The notes beneath the pieces were generated by a model that saw only the letters and a list, made by a program, of their open reading frames with translations, had not been told where the DNA came from and made no database searches. The position numbers and the translations under genes were made by a program. Below, piece after piece: positions 8,701-16,670 of a stretch of 64,000 nucleotides of DNA (the stretch's first letter is position 1; every line of letters starts with the position of its first letter). Location of the stretch: assembly GCA_022564295.1 (NCBI GenBank), contig JADFLR010000008.1, positions 1 to 64,000 on the forward strand. Reading direction: 5' to 3'. This stretch comes from Bacteroidota bacterium (lineage in GTDB: Bacteria; Bacteroidota; Ignavibacteria; Ignavibacteriales; Ignavibacteriaceae).

Positions 8701-8934
8701 TAAGGGGTAGGTAACCTGGTCTTCAACAATTTGCGGACCCTGACCCGGATACTCTGTATAAATAATTACCTGTACATCGCTCAAATCAGGTATAGCATCA
8801 ATAGAGGTGTTGTTTATTGCCCAGATACCTGCGAGTATCAGAGCAACTGTAAGAATAATAACTAAAATTTTATTATTTATTGACCACTCGATTGTTTTTG
8901 CAATTAAGCCGTCTTTTTGAGTACTTGATATCAT
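5755..8934 (-). CDS. cusA: CusA/CzcA-family heavy-metal efflux RND transporter
   Basis: At 1,059 residues it has the full length of heavy-metal RND pumps. The N-terminal cytoplasmic segment and first helix lead into DAIPDLSDVQV, a family hallmark. Helix 4 carries AIGVLVDAAIIMVEN, including the proton-relay Asp. Later GISAETGVVM and RIRPKMMTVTVTFFG carry the Glu and Lys matching those used by CusA for proton transfer. These motifs are closer to the monovalent-metal (Cu/Ag) type than to CzcA. It acts in the inner membrane as the proton-driven engine of the CusCBA complex, exporting metal through CusC. Upstream cusB is separated by a 95-bp palindromic repeat (8962-9056), downstream is the PII-like gene. 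Start ATG 8934. Metal specificity was not tested beyond motifs. Confidence 0.93.
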   Translation of the reverse strand: MISSTQKDGLIAKTIEWSINNKILVIILTVALILAGIWAINNTSIDAIPDLSDVQVIIYTEYPGQGPQIVEDQVTYPLTTKMLSVPFANDVRGYSFFGFSMVYIIFDDGTDIYWARSRVLEYLSSMQSEFPEGVSPQLGPDATGLGWVYQYILKSDKRSLQELRSIQDWFLRYELSAIPGVSEVASIGGFVKQYQVNVDPIKLASYDIPLSKVKMAIKRSNNDVGGRLMEMGETEFMVRGLGYIKSVNDLKIITIGTNKSTGTPIYLKDVANIDIGPELRRGIAEWNGEGEVVGGIIIQRFGENALAVIERVKKRLEELKSSLPDDVEIVTAYDRSALIERAVDYLGDKLLEEGIIVALVIIGFLLHFRSSLVVIFTLPTAVLAAMLVMHIQGINANIMSLGGIAIAIGVLVDAAIIMVENSHSHILHNQLQPEGKQKPHWAVILESSKEVGPAIFFSLLVVVVSFLPVFALEQQEGRLFKPLAYTKTYAMAAGAILSITIVPVLMGYFVRGKMRKEEDNPFTKFLMSIYHPIVDFVIKRRWWVIVVAVVIVLITYIPFSKLGSEFMPDLYEGDLLYMPTTLPGISITKARELLQQTDKIIKTFPEVESVMGKIGRAETPTDPAPLSMIETTIQLKPEEEWREGMTPEKLIAEMDAAIQIPGLTNAWTMPIKTRIDMLSTGIKTPVGIKIGGPDLEVLQQIGKQIEKIARTIPGTRSAFAERTVGGNYVDFKIDRNSIARYGLTIGDVQDVFMSAIGGVNITKTVEGLERYPVNLRYQRDYRENIESLRRVLVPLHGGGNIPLEELGEITITKGPPVIKSENARPNAWVYIDLENIDVGTYVANAQKIIGEQVEIPEGYSLIWSGQYEYMERAAKKLALVIPITLLLVILLLYFNTKSFVKTGIILLALPFSMVGSIWYLYLADYNTSVAVWVGIIALLGISAETGVVMLLYLDIAYENWKKKGMLKTLANLKDSIFEGAVKRIRPKMMTVTVTFFGLLPIVIGYGTGGDVMKRIAAPMIGGIFTSFIMELTIFPAVFYLWKKRELKKLNLITENRTEK

Positions 8935-8961
8935 TAATTTTCTCCAAAACTTTTTTTAATA

Positions 8962-9056
8962 GTCATTGCGAATCCCGATTCATCGGGATGAAGCAATCTC
9001 ATTAATTTTGGTAGATTGCTTCGTCATAGGGCTACTGCTGTGCTCCTCGCAATGAC
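8962..9056. repeat. Palindromic intergenic repeat (GTCATTGCGA...GAAGCAATCT type)
   Basis: The element begins GTCATTGCGA and ends TCGCAATGAC. Inside are a second inverted pair (GAAGCAATCT / AGATTGCTTC) and a small palindrome (CCCGATTCATCGGG). This is a widespread bacterial intergenic repeat of MITE type. It fills almost the whole cusB-cusA gap, so it is transcribed within the operon and will fold into a long hairpin that could affect mRNA stability or the CusB:CusA ratio. Confidence 0.85.
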
Positions 9057-9059
9057 CAG

Positions 9060-10703
9060 TTAATTTTTATATTCAAAACCATGTTCATTAAGATTAGCTT
9101 TTACTTCATCAATAGTAAATTCACGAAGTTTCATTCCACATATAGGACAGCTACCCGGCTCGTCGGATATCACATTCCAATCCATTATATCCTGATATAG
9201 TTTTCCATCTTTATTTTCATCAATGGACTCCAAATCGATAGTACCTATTCTAATGAGTGGACTTTTTAATTCCTCAGTTTCTTTGTTATAATCACCGGTC
9301 GATTCATCCATTTTCAGATCGGACATATCGTCATTGGATTCTTCTGAGCTTGTAAATTTGGTTAAAGCTGCTCTAAGATTACTTTCGGAATCAATTAGGA
9401 ATTGAGCCGAAGTAACAATTTTATTCCCATCAGTTAAACCATCCAATACCTGGTAATAACCATCTGCGTAGTTTCCAAGTTTAACATCAACCGGTCTAAA
9501 CTTACCCTCGCCAAGCGCGAGAATAATAATATTATTCTGTCCGCTTCTTATGATCGCGTCTTCAGGTACTACCGGGTAGTTTCCAAGGTCTTCGCCTTTT
9601 ATTTTTATTGTGGCAAACATCGAGGGCTTCAATTCGTTATTGTAATTAGGCATATCAATTCTAACTTTTACAGTTCTTGTTTTAGAGTCTAGAGTTGGAT
9701 AGATAAATGAAACCTTGCCTTTAAATATTTTTCCGGGCAAAAAATTAAATCTTATATCTGCAGCCGAGCCGACTTTTATTTTAGAAAGTTCATATTCATA
9801 AACATCAGCCATAAGCCATAAATTTCGTAAATCGGCTATTCTTAAAAGAGGAGAACCGGAATTAATTTTTTCTCCTTCTGTAACTTGTTTGTGAATTACT
9901 GTTCCATCAAATGGTGCATAAAGTGTAACATATTTATTTATCTCTTTTGTTTTTCTTAGTCGCTCAATTTCAAGGCTGCTAATATCAAGTAGTTCTAATT
10001 TTCTAATACTATTATTTGTAAGTTCTTTACCGCTGGCGGCAATGTTTTCATCAGAGCTGTTCATTACAGAAGCAGCATAGGATAGAGCAGTGATATATTC
10101 CTGTTGCGCTGCCACAAGTTCAGGTGAGTATATGTCGATTAACTTCTCACCTTTTTTAACTTCCTGTCCTGTATAGTTAACATAAAGTTTTTCCACCCAG
10201 CCACCGACTTTAGTTGTAATTACAAATTCATTTCTTTCATCTATTTCTAATATTCCGTTTGTAATTACCTGTGCATTCAGTTTTCTAACTTTTATAGCTA
10301 CTGTTTTTAAATTCATATTTTGTTGTGTTGTACCATCTATTGTTACAACACCGGTTTCCGAACCTTCATCTTCGTATATGGGCACTAAGTCCATTCCCAT
10401 CCTGGATTTCCCAGGTTTATCGTAAACTTCATTTGGGTTCATAGGTGCTCGCCAGTAAAGTATTTTTCTTTCGCCGGAAGTTCGCTGATTATTACCTCTA
10501 ATTGGTGTGAGGTTCATTCCACAAATCGGGCAGTTGCCCGGTTCATCCAATATTAATTCGGGATGCATACCGCATGTATAAAGCTGTCCGTCAGCAGTTA
10601 CAAGCATATGATCATCACTGTTGGGACTAAACACTAAAATGTAAAGTAAAGCTGCTGTCAGTGCTAATGCAAGTACTCCGATAATTATATTTTTATTTCT
10701 CAC
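9060..10703 (-). CDS. cusB: CusB-type periplasmic adaptor with extra metal-binding domains at both ends
   Basis: This membrane-fusion protein links CusA to CusC. An N-terminal anchor helix is followed by a heavy-metal binding domain (YTCGMHPELI...PGNCPICGMNL, about 42-68) and the CusB Met-rich segment (YWRAPMNPNEVYDKPGK...MGMDLVPIY, about 84-110). The core has lipoyl/barrel-sandwich parts (GWVEKLYVNYTGQEVKKGE and YAPFDGTVIHKQVTEGEKI), a helical hairpin between them and a beta-barrel. The last about 65 residues add DENKDGKLYQD plus DEPGSCPICGMKL, a near copy of the C-terminus of the neighbour at 4925-5377, which is not usual for CusB. The start is GTG 10703 with CGGAG upstream. It lies between cusC (22-base gap) and cusA in one operon. 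Confidence 0.92.
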   Translation of the reverse strand: MRNKNIIIGVLALALTAALLYILVFSPNSDDHMLVTADGQLYTCGMHPELILDEPGNCPICGMNLTPIRGNNQRTSGERKILYWRAPMNPNEVYDKPGKSRMGMDLVPIYEDEGSETGVVTIDGTTQQNMNLKTVAIKVRKLNAQVITNGILEIDERNEFVITTKVGGWVEKLYVNYTGQEVKKGEKLIDIYSPELVAAQQEYITALSYAASVMNSSDENIAASGKELTNNSIRKLELLDISSLEIERLRKTKEINKYVTLYAPFDGTVIHKQVTEGEKINSGSPLLRIADLRNLWLMADVYEYELSKIKVGSAADIRFNFLPGKIFKGKVSFIYPTLDSKTRTVKVRIDMPNYNNELKPSMFATIKIKGEDLGNYPVVPEDAIIRSGQNNIIILALGEGKFRPVDVKLGNYADGYYQVLDGLTDGNKIVTSAQFLIDSESNLRAALTKFTSSEESNDDMSDLKMDESTGDYNKETEELKSPLIRIGTIDLESIDENKDGKLYQDIMDWNVISDEPGSCPICGMKLREFTIDEVKANLNEHGFEYKN

Positions 10704-10724
10704 TGTTCATATCTCCGATCTTAT

Positions 10725-11990
10725 TTATTGTAAACTTGTACCAACTAAAAATTCCAGATCAGCTATTAGCTTTAAGTAATCTGTTTTTAGCTTATATAAA
10801 TTTGTTTCTATTTTGAATAATAGATCCTGTGCATCAATTACATTTATAAAGTCAACTTCGTTTACCTGGTAACCGGCTAAAGTTGAATTTAGATTTTGCG
10901 CTGCCTGGGGCAGCAAACCTTCTTCAAATAATTTAATTCTTTCTTCCAGTGATTCCAGGTCGGCTATGGCAGATCCGAATCTTCCATCGAGGAACTGTAA
11001 TGCGGAAGAATATTGTTCAGAATGGAATTCCTGAAGTGAAATGGCTTCCTGTTCTTTAGCAGTATATTTGCCACCGTAGTTAAGCGGCAGCGAAATTCCC
11101 AGGGCTATGGTAAACAAATCTGTCCCGCCCATAGTTGAATTAACTAAATTCTGTCTGAAAGAATAGTTAACGCCTAAACTTATATCCGGGTAAAATTCTC
11201 TTTCGGCAACCTTTAATTTAAGACCTGCGCGGTCTTCGGATAACCGAATACCTTTTAATAATGGACGATTGCTTCTTGCGAGTGCATTGAGTTCCTGGGC
11301 ATTCAGGTTGACTGTTTTTATTTCACCAATTAATTCAGTTTTAATATCGGTTTTGGCATCGCGCAGAAGAAATGCATTAAGTTCCGATAGAGTTGATTTT
11401 TCTTTGCTTACTATCTCTGCAATCTTTTCATCAATTCTTGTCAGTTCTAATTGTACTTTAACCAGGTTCTGCTGGCTGGCAGTGGAAACCGAATACTTTA
11501 CACTAACTACATCAGCAATGTCTCTCAACAATTTTTTACTTTCTTCTGCATAAAAAATTGCTCTGCGAAAGTAATTAAGATTATAATATTGCTTCGTTAC
11601 CATTTGCCTTATTCCATTTTCCGTATCATTTATTTCCTGATCGATAATCAAAGTATCGATTGCTGTGGCTTCTTCAATTGCAGATAGTTTTCCGGGGAAG
11701 GGGAACATTTGACTTAAACCGATAGCTTTTTGAGTCATCGGATCTTGATCAAAGGAAAAAGAATTAGTGGGAATATTCCGTAATCCCAGTATTAAAACCG
11801 GATCTGGAAGATTTGAGTTCTGATCAATTCTGCTATATGCAGCATTACGTTTTGCCTCAAGCATTTTTATTTTAGGGCTTAGCAAAATTGCTTGCTCAAT
11901 CATTTGATCTAGATCATCTACCTGGGCATAATTATTAAATGCAAACAGCATTAATAGAAATACCCAAATTGAATTTTTAATTGAATACAT
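10725..11990 (-). CDS. cusC: CusC/TolC-family outer-membrane efflux protein
   Basis: The 421-residue protein has a signal peptide (hydrophobic stretch ending NNYAQ), then two homologous helical halves typical of the outer-membrane efflux protein family. Examples are LDQMIEQAILLSPKIKMLEAKRNAAYSRI-like and ALARSNRPLLKGIRLSEDRAGLKLKVAEREFYPDISLGVNYSF-like stretches, split by a beta hairpin. It forms the trimeric channel through the outer membrane for the CusBA pump. It is the first RND-pump gene; a structured inverted-repeat element (11998-12106) lies directly upstream of its start and after the Cys-rich gene. Shorter than E. coli TolC/CusC but normal for Bacteroidota-type metal-pump OMPs. Confidence 0.9.
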   Translation of the reverse strand: MYSIKNSIWVFLLMLFAFNNYAQVDDLDQMIEQAILLSPKIKMLEAKRNAAYSRIDQNSNLPDPVLILGLRNIPTNSFSFDQDPMTQKAIGLSQMFPFPGKLSAIEEATAIDTLIIDQEINDTENGIRQMVTKQYYNLNYFRRAIFYAEESKKLLRDIADVVSVKYSVSTASQQNLVKVQLELTRIDEKIAEIVSKEKSTLSELNAFLLRDAKTDIKTELIGEIKTVNLNAQELNALARSNRPLLKGIRLSEDRAGLKLKVAEREFYPDISLGVNYSFRQNLVNSTMGGTDLFTIALGISLPLNYGGKYTAKEQEAISLQEFHSEQYSSALQFLDGRFGSAIADLESLEERIKLFEEGLLPQAAQNLNSTLAGYQVNEVDFINVIDAQDLLFKIETNLYKLKTDYLKLIADLEFLVGTSLQ

Positions 11991-11997
11991 ATCTGAA

Positions 11998-12106
11998 CCC
12001 TTATCATTGAATTTCGTTTATTAATAATAACAGTTATCCAGGTAAACTGAACGTAATGACGCAGCTTACCGGCGGAGATTACTCTCCAGGTAAAATTCAA
12101 TAAGGG
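11998..12106 (-). ncRNA. Structured inverted-repeat leader element before cusC
   Basis: On the minus strand the element starts CCCTTATTGAATTT and ends with its complement AAATTCAATGATAAGGG (a 3-base bulge). Inside, smaller helices can form: GGAGA-GTAA-TCTCC, nested in TTACC...GGTAA, and alternatively GTAAT...ATTAC. It is more GC-rich than its surroundings and occupies the full gap between the Cys-rich gene stop and the cusC start, so it would sit in the mRNA leader of cusC. It matches no riboswitch that I recognise. It may be a regulatory RNA or a small mobile repeat. Confidence 0.45.
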
Positions 12107-12108
12107 TA

Positions 12109-12534
12109 TTAAATCAGAAGGTTTGAGTTTTGTAAATATATATCGTTATCGATATGAGGAGGCGATGTATTGTGTAAATTGTGTTTGAAATGATCTAACG
12201 GATTAGAATCCAAATGAATGTTGGTTTTAATTAAAATTACAGTAATGTATGTATTTTTATTCGTCTCGATGTTAACAAATAAAAATTGGTCGGAAACTTT
12301 GTTTTCAACCATTTCAATTATACAGCAAACAGGCATATAACCGGAAAGAGTTACTTTTGCCTCATCTTTTTCACAGCAGCCGGAAGACACTTTAGTTGGT
12401 GCCATATCTTCCATTCCGCACGCTTCAGTATTAACCACATTCAAGGTTTTGCAGAAGTGCCATGTAAATGTAAGACCTGTTGTCGAAACAAGAAGAATTA
12501 AAATTAATCCATATGTGTAAAGTTTTTTGTTCAT
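12109..12534 (-). CDS. HYC_CC_PP-type exported Cys-rich protein
   Basis: The 141-residue protein has a signal peptide with the frequent Bacteroidota start (LILLVSTTGLTF), then HFC (about 26-28), CGMEDM, CC (about 53), PVCC (about 68) and a SPP near the C-terminus. This order matches the HYC_CC_PP family of small exported proteins, common beside copper efflux genes. Conserved Cys/His/Met suggest copper binding in the periplasm, which is inference. It is the first gene of the cus operon. A promoter-like pair lies at 12541-12571 so close to the ATG that the transcript may be leaderless. A decayed copy of its 5' half lies at 15252-15412. Confidence 0.75.
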   Translation of the reverse strand: MNKKLYTYGLILILLVSTTGLTFTWHFCKTLNVVNTEACGMEDMAPTKVSSGCCEKDEAKVTLSGYMPVCCIIEMVENKVSDQFLFVNIETNKNTYITVILIKTNIHLDSNPLDHFKHNLHNTSPPHIDNDIYLQNSNLLI

Positions 12535-12540
12535 CGATTA

Positions 12541-12571
12541 CAAAACTAATAATTAAAATGAATAAGCACAA
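12541..12571 (-). promoter_or_regulatory. Bacteroidota-type promoter for the cus operon
   Basis: On the minus strand TTG (12571-12569), exactly 20 bases, then TAGTTTTG (12548-12541) matches the -33/-7 pattern TTTG-N19-21-TAnnTTTG. Transcription would begin at or a base or two from the ATG at 12534, giving a leaderless message. The same 20-base spacing is found before tgt. Confidence 0.5.
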
Positions 12572-12819
12572 TACTAATAATAATATAGCATATATTTGTG
12601 ATGAAATGCGAATTCATCAATTAAGCTTTACAATTGTGATGCCAAAAAATTATTGAAAAAAACTAAAAATCACTCACATAGAATTGAAATGTTACCACAT
12701 TTAAAATCAGTATTCTAAGAACTAAGAAAAATTGCTTCGATCTTTCTCACTTGAAAGAGTTATTCAGCAATTAGTAATTAATAATCTAACTTACGTTAAT
12801 AATTCTACATTTCTGAATT

Positions 12820-15078
12820 TTACTTTAATAAAATCATCTTTTTGCTTTGCATATTGTTTCCAAATTGCAGGGTGTAAATGTAAATACCGCTTGGGAAATT
12901 GTTGGCATTAAACTCAACATTATAAAAACCAGCAGTTTGCTCTTTATTTACTAAAAGAGCAATTTCACTTCCAAGAATATCATAAATTTTTAGAGTAACG
13001 TATTCACTTGAAGGAATTGAATAACTAATTGTTGTTGAAGGATTAAAAGGATTTGGATAATTTTGGTTCAATACAAATTCATTCGGTAATGTTTCTATTT
13101 CATCATTAACTGAGGTAGTAATTTCATTGTGAAGAATCATCATACCATAATCGAGAGCACTTACTAAGATCACACCGTGATTAACATCAATGGCTCTAAC
13201 AGAGAACGTTGGATCATAAGTACTGATTTCTTGAGGAATAAGAGGATCCAATATATCAAATATTTTTACACCACCGTAGGAATATGATAAGTATACGAAA
13301 TCGCCTTCAATTTCAATATTTTCTGCAAAGGCGGAAGTTTTTGAAACTCTAACAGGATGAGTTGGATCCGAAACATCCAAAACAACCATATATCCGATTC
13401 TGTCCGCAACATATAAATAATTATCCTTTAAAGCTAAATCAGTTGGGTTAAAAGTATCCTCCCACATAGTGTAACCCTCATCATATTCTCCAATTTGTAT
13501 TGGATTGAAAGGATCTGATATATTAAAAATCCAGATATGACCTTGACCTCCCCAATGGCTCGAGATCCAATCCCCTACATAAGCATAATTTCCCTGAACC
13601 AAAATTGATACAGGTGTATGACTAATTCCAGCAAAACTTACCTCATAGATATCTAAAGGATTTGAAATATCGAGAATATGTATACCAGCAGCGCCATAAA
13701 GAACATAAGCAAAATCTCCGCTAACATCTATTTTAGAAAAAGAATCACCTGTTTCGTAACTACCAACTTCAACCGGATTTGTTAAATCGGAAATATCAAC
13801 AATCCGTAATCCTCCATTACCATCTGCCAAATAAGCAAGGTTATCTTTTAATGATAAATCTTTTGGTTTACCAGGACTATTATAATAGCCAATTTGAGTT
13901 GGATTAGAAATATCCTGAATATTTACTACACTGATTCCACCATAAAGTGTTAACACGAACGCATAATTGTTACGAACTACAACATCCACCGATATACCAG
14001 GTGTTTCAAAAAACCCGACTGGCTCTGGTAAAGCAGGATTAGTCACATCAATAATTCGCAGCCCACTTCCTTCCTCTGAAGTTGAAACGTTTGAGTTAAC
14101 TCCTTCACTAATAATTAACGTATAATTAGCGTAAGATATATGTGCTACATCACCGGGCGATTCATAAAATCCAATTTCTGTAAGATTAACAGGATCTGAA
14201 ATATCGAATATTCTAATTTGACCATCTCTCCAATTATTACCATCCACGTACTCACCGTTAGTTACAAACGCGTAGTTACCAGAAACTGTAATATCCTCAG
14301 CACCACCGCTAAATATTGTATTGCTAACTAAAGACGGAGAGGTTGGTATTACCACGTCAAATATTTTCAAACCTTCTCCAGAATTACGTTTGGAAGCTAC
14401 ATAAAGAAGATTATTAGACAAGTATGTGTTCCCAAATCGAGCATCTACTGTACTTACCAATGAGGGATTATTCAAATCTGAAATGTCTATGATAAGAATT
14501 TCAACAAAATTTTTATTAATATAAATATAATCGCCAACAAGTGAGATGAAATTAGATTCACCTGGAGAATCGTAAAAACCTAATGGCTGAGGATTGAAAG
14601 GATCCGTAACATCTAATGTTCTCATCCCTCCTATCCACTGACCTCCATCGAATCCACCTTCTGCTACGTAAAGAGTTTGATTATCAATAACTAATGTATT
14701 AACGGAACCAGGTAAAAGCAACTCACTAACCTGAATAGGATTGCCGAGATTACTTACATCTATAACTTTCAAGCCACTATCTCCTTCAGCCAAATAAATA
14801 TAATTGCCTGATTTAGCAACATCACTGATAACACCATTTGTAGCAACCTGACCTAACAATACCGGATTTGATGGATCAGATATATCCAAAGTTTGTAGTA
14901 TTCCTCCGTTAGCAGTGAAAACAATATTATTTTCAACTGTAAATGCATTCGGTGAACCCGCTGCCCAGCGACCTACCAACTCGGTCCCGCCTCCAATTTG
15001 GCTGTGAAGTTGATTTACAACCATTAAGATAAAACTTATGGAATATAGTAAGCCTTTCACAGTTTTAGATTCAACCAT
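12820..15078 (-). CDS. Secreted LVIVD-repeat beta-propeller protein with T9SS sorting domain
   Basis: The 752-residue product has a signal peptide (SISFILMVVNQLHSQ), then about fourteen repeats of roughly 45-50 residues with the pattern GNYAYVxxGxxGLxIxDISDPxNPxxxG, the LVIVD repeat that builds beta-propellers. It ends with the type IX secretion sorting domain (LNQNYPNPFNPSTTISY...LKIYDILGSE...SGIYIYTLQFG...KKMILLK). The protein should be exported to the cell surface or medium. LVIVD proteins are often adhesins or scaffolds with no known enzyme activity. It points the same way as the cus operon but has 285 bases before the next gene. It is framed by the intact Cys-rich gene and that gene's decayed copy, suggesting that it arrived or stayed through a local duplication. 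Confidence 0.88.
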   Translation of the reverse strand: MVESKTVKGLLYSISFILMVVNQLHSQIGGGTELVGRWAAGSPNAFTVENNIVFTANGGILQTLDISDPSNPVLLGQVATNGVISDVAKSGNYIYLAEGDSGLKVIDVSNLGNPIQVSELLLPGSVNTLVIDNQTLYVAEGGFDGGQWIGGMRTLDVTDPFNPQPLGFYDSPGESNFISLVGDYIYINKNFVEILIIDISDLNNPSLVSTVDARFGNTYLSNNLLYVASKRNSGEGLKIFDVVIPTSPSLVSNTIFSGGAEDITVSGNYAFVTNGEYVDGNNWRDGQIRIFDISDPVNLTEIGFYESPGDVAHISYANYTLIISEGVNSNVSTSEEGSGLRIIDVTNPALPEPVGFFETPGISVDVVVRNNYAFVLTLYGGISVVNIQDISNPTQIGYYNSPGKPKDLSLKDNLAYLADGNGGLRIVDISDLTNPVEVGSYETGDSFSKIDVSGDFAYVLYGAAGIHILDISNPLDIYEVSFAGISHTPVSILVQGNYAYVGDWISSHWGGQGHIWIFNISDPFNPIQIGEYDEGYTMWEDTFNPTDLALKDNYLYVADRIGYMVVLDVSDPTHPVRVSKTSAFAENIEIEGDFVYLSYSYGGVKIFDILDPLIPQEISTYDPTFSVRAIDVNHGVILVSALDYGMMILHNEITTSVNDEIETLPNEFVLNQNYPNPFNPSTTISYSIPSSEYVTLKIYDILGSEIALLVNKEQTAGFYNVEFNANNFPSGIYIYTLQFGNNMQSKKMILLK

Positions 15079-15251
15079 TTAATTAATACAGATCGTTCGT
15101 TATAAGGACGATGGAAGAATAATAAAAAGATGATTGAGCAGAGGTTATTTTCCAATCGTCAATTTTTAATATATGAAAAACATCATATCAAGTCAATTCA
15201 ATAGTGCAGTTAATCTGAGGATAGCAGTTTTGTCGCTCAGATTCAATTACC

Positions 15252-15412
15252 TTTTCACACCAGCCGGAAGACTCTTTATTTGGTGTCATATCTTTCATTG
15301 CACGCTTTAGTATAAATTACATTCAAGAATTTGCAGAAGATCCATAAATGTAAGACCTGTTGTCGAAACAGGAAGAATTAACATTAATCCATACTTGTGT
15401 AAAATAGTTGGC
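15252..15412 (-). pseudogene. Decayed partial copy of the HYC_CC_PP gene
   Basis: This stretch aligns base by base with about 12,372-12,528 in the same orientation. Shared runs include CAGCCGGAAGAC, TGTAAGACCTGTTGTCG and AATTAATCCATA, with scattered substitutions and small indels that break the frame (for example where GCCATGTAAATG became TCCATAAATG). It covers only the N-terminal half. With the intact gene it forms a direct repeat around the LVIVD gene. Confidence 0.8.
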
Positions 15413-15486
15413 TGATATTTCTGACAAATTCCTTAAATTTAAAAACTTAATTTTTTTCTACTCTTACAAATCAGGAAAAATAGAGC

Positions 15487-16419
15487 ATGAGTATTTTAGT
15501 TGATAAAAAAACACGGCTCGTTGTTCAAGGCATTACCGGCAGCGAGGGTTCTTTTCATACAATACAGATGGTTGAATACGGAACAAAAGTGGTTGCAGGG
15601 GTAACACCCGGAAAAGGCGGTACTAAGTTCGAAGGCATTCCAATTTATAACACTGTGGAAGAAACTGTAATAAATCAAAAAGCGAACACATCAATCATTT
15701 TTGTGCCTCCTGCTTTTGCTGCCGATGCAATATTGGAAGCTTCAAATGCAGGAATTAAAGTAATCATATGTGTGACAGAAGGAATTCCAACTTCTGACAT
15801 GATTAAAGTTTATAACTCAATAAAAAATAAAGAAGTTGTTTTAGTTGGTCCTAACTGCCCTGGAGCTATTTCACCCGGAAAAGCTAAAGTTGGAATTATG
15901 CCCGGCTTCATACACAAAAAAGGAACCATTGGAATTGTATCGCGAAGTGGAACTTTAACATACGAAGCTGTTAAACAAATAGTTGATGTTGGTTTGGGAC
16001 AATCAACTGCAGTGGGAATCGGCGGCGACCCGATAATAGGATCAAAGTTTACGGATATAATAAAAATGTTTAGCGAAGACCCCGATACCGAAGGTGTAGT
16101 AATGATAGGTGAAATTGGTGGAACTGCCGAGGAAGAGGCAGCGGCATTCATCAAAAAGAATGTTAGTAAACCTGTTGTTGGTTTTATTGCAGGACGAACT
16201 GCACCACCGGGAAGAAGAATGGGACACGCTGGTGCTATCATCGCCGGTGGGAAAGGTACAGCCGTCGAAAAGATGGCAGTTATGAAAAAAGCTGGAATCA
16301 AGGTTGTTGAAAGTCCTGCTGATATTGGTATAACTATGCTTAAATCATTGGAAAAAGTACAGAAGAAATCAGGAATAAAAACAGCTTCAAAAAAGAAAGT
16401 AACAACAAAGAAAAAATAA
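15487..16419 (+). CDS. sucD: Succinyl-CoA synthetase (ligase) alpha subunit
   Basis: This subunit binds CoA and carries the phospho-His used when succinyl-CoA is converted to succinate with NTP formation in the TCA cycle. Seen: N-terminal CoA-binding Rossmann part ([24 protein letters not shown]), the [16 protein letters not shown] loop, [19 protein letters not shown] and the active-site [10 protein letters not shown] (His about 246). At 310 residues it is slightly longer than the usual about 290 because of a Lys/Thr-rich tail. The beta subunit sucC is not in the window, so the genes are split. The gene is the first on the plus strand after the metal island and has no clear ribosome binding site. 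Confidence 0.95.
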   Translation: MSILVDKKTRLVVQGITGSEGSFHTIQMVEYGTKVVAGVTPGKGGTKFEGIPIYNTVEETVINQKANTSIIFVPPAFAADAILEASNAGIKVIICVTEGIPTSDMIKVYNSIKNKEVVLVGPNCPGAISPGKAKVGIMPGFIHKKGTIGIVSRSGTLTYEAVKQIVDVGLGQSTAVGIGGDPIIGSKFTDIIKMFSEDPDTEGVVMIGEIGGTAEEEAAAFIKKNVSKPVVGFIAGRTAPPGRRMGHAGAIIAGGKGTAVEKMAVMKKAGIKVVESPADIGITMLKSLEKVQKKSGIKTASKKKVTTKKK

Positions 16420-16453
16420 TTTATATAATTAACTTTTAGAGAAAACTTTAAAG

Positions 16454-16619
16454 GAGGTTGCCTCAAAAGTTCTTGGTGAACCTTTGTGTCTTAGAGTCTT
16501 CGTGGCAAAATCTTTAGATCTGTTTAATTACCAAAAAATTTAATGCCGCAAAGTCACAAAATCACAAAGTCACAAAGGCACGAAGCAACTCTAAGTCTAG
16601 CTACTTTTAAGACAGCCTC
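16454..16619. repeat. MITE-like element A between sucD and ndk
   Basis: GAGGTTGCCTCAAAAGT at 16454-16470 is matched at 16603-16619 by the inverted GAGGCTGTCTTAAAAGT (14 of 17). The interior contains an inverted pair of the common TTTGTGTCTT...TCGTGGC / GCCGCAAAGTCAC...AAAGGCACGAAG type, including tandem TCACAAAA/GTCACAAA units. The ends are related to those of the elements at 17125 and 37523. Confidence 0.7.
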
Positions 16620-16670
16620 TTCTATTTAATCAAAATAACTACAATCATAAAAAATATTTCGGAGAATAAA

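Noticed and set aside
11998-12106. Cobalamin or other known riboswitch before cusC
   Set aside because: No B12 box or other recognised aptamer core was found; described only as a structured element.
15810-16466. 218-codon minus-strand frame across sucD
   Set aside because: Shadow of sucD; Pro/Ile/Ser-rich and without family resemblance.
16541-16600. Short tandem TCACAAA repeats as a variable-number locus
   Set aside because: They are explained as one arm of the palindromic element A and occur in too few units.
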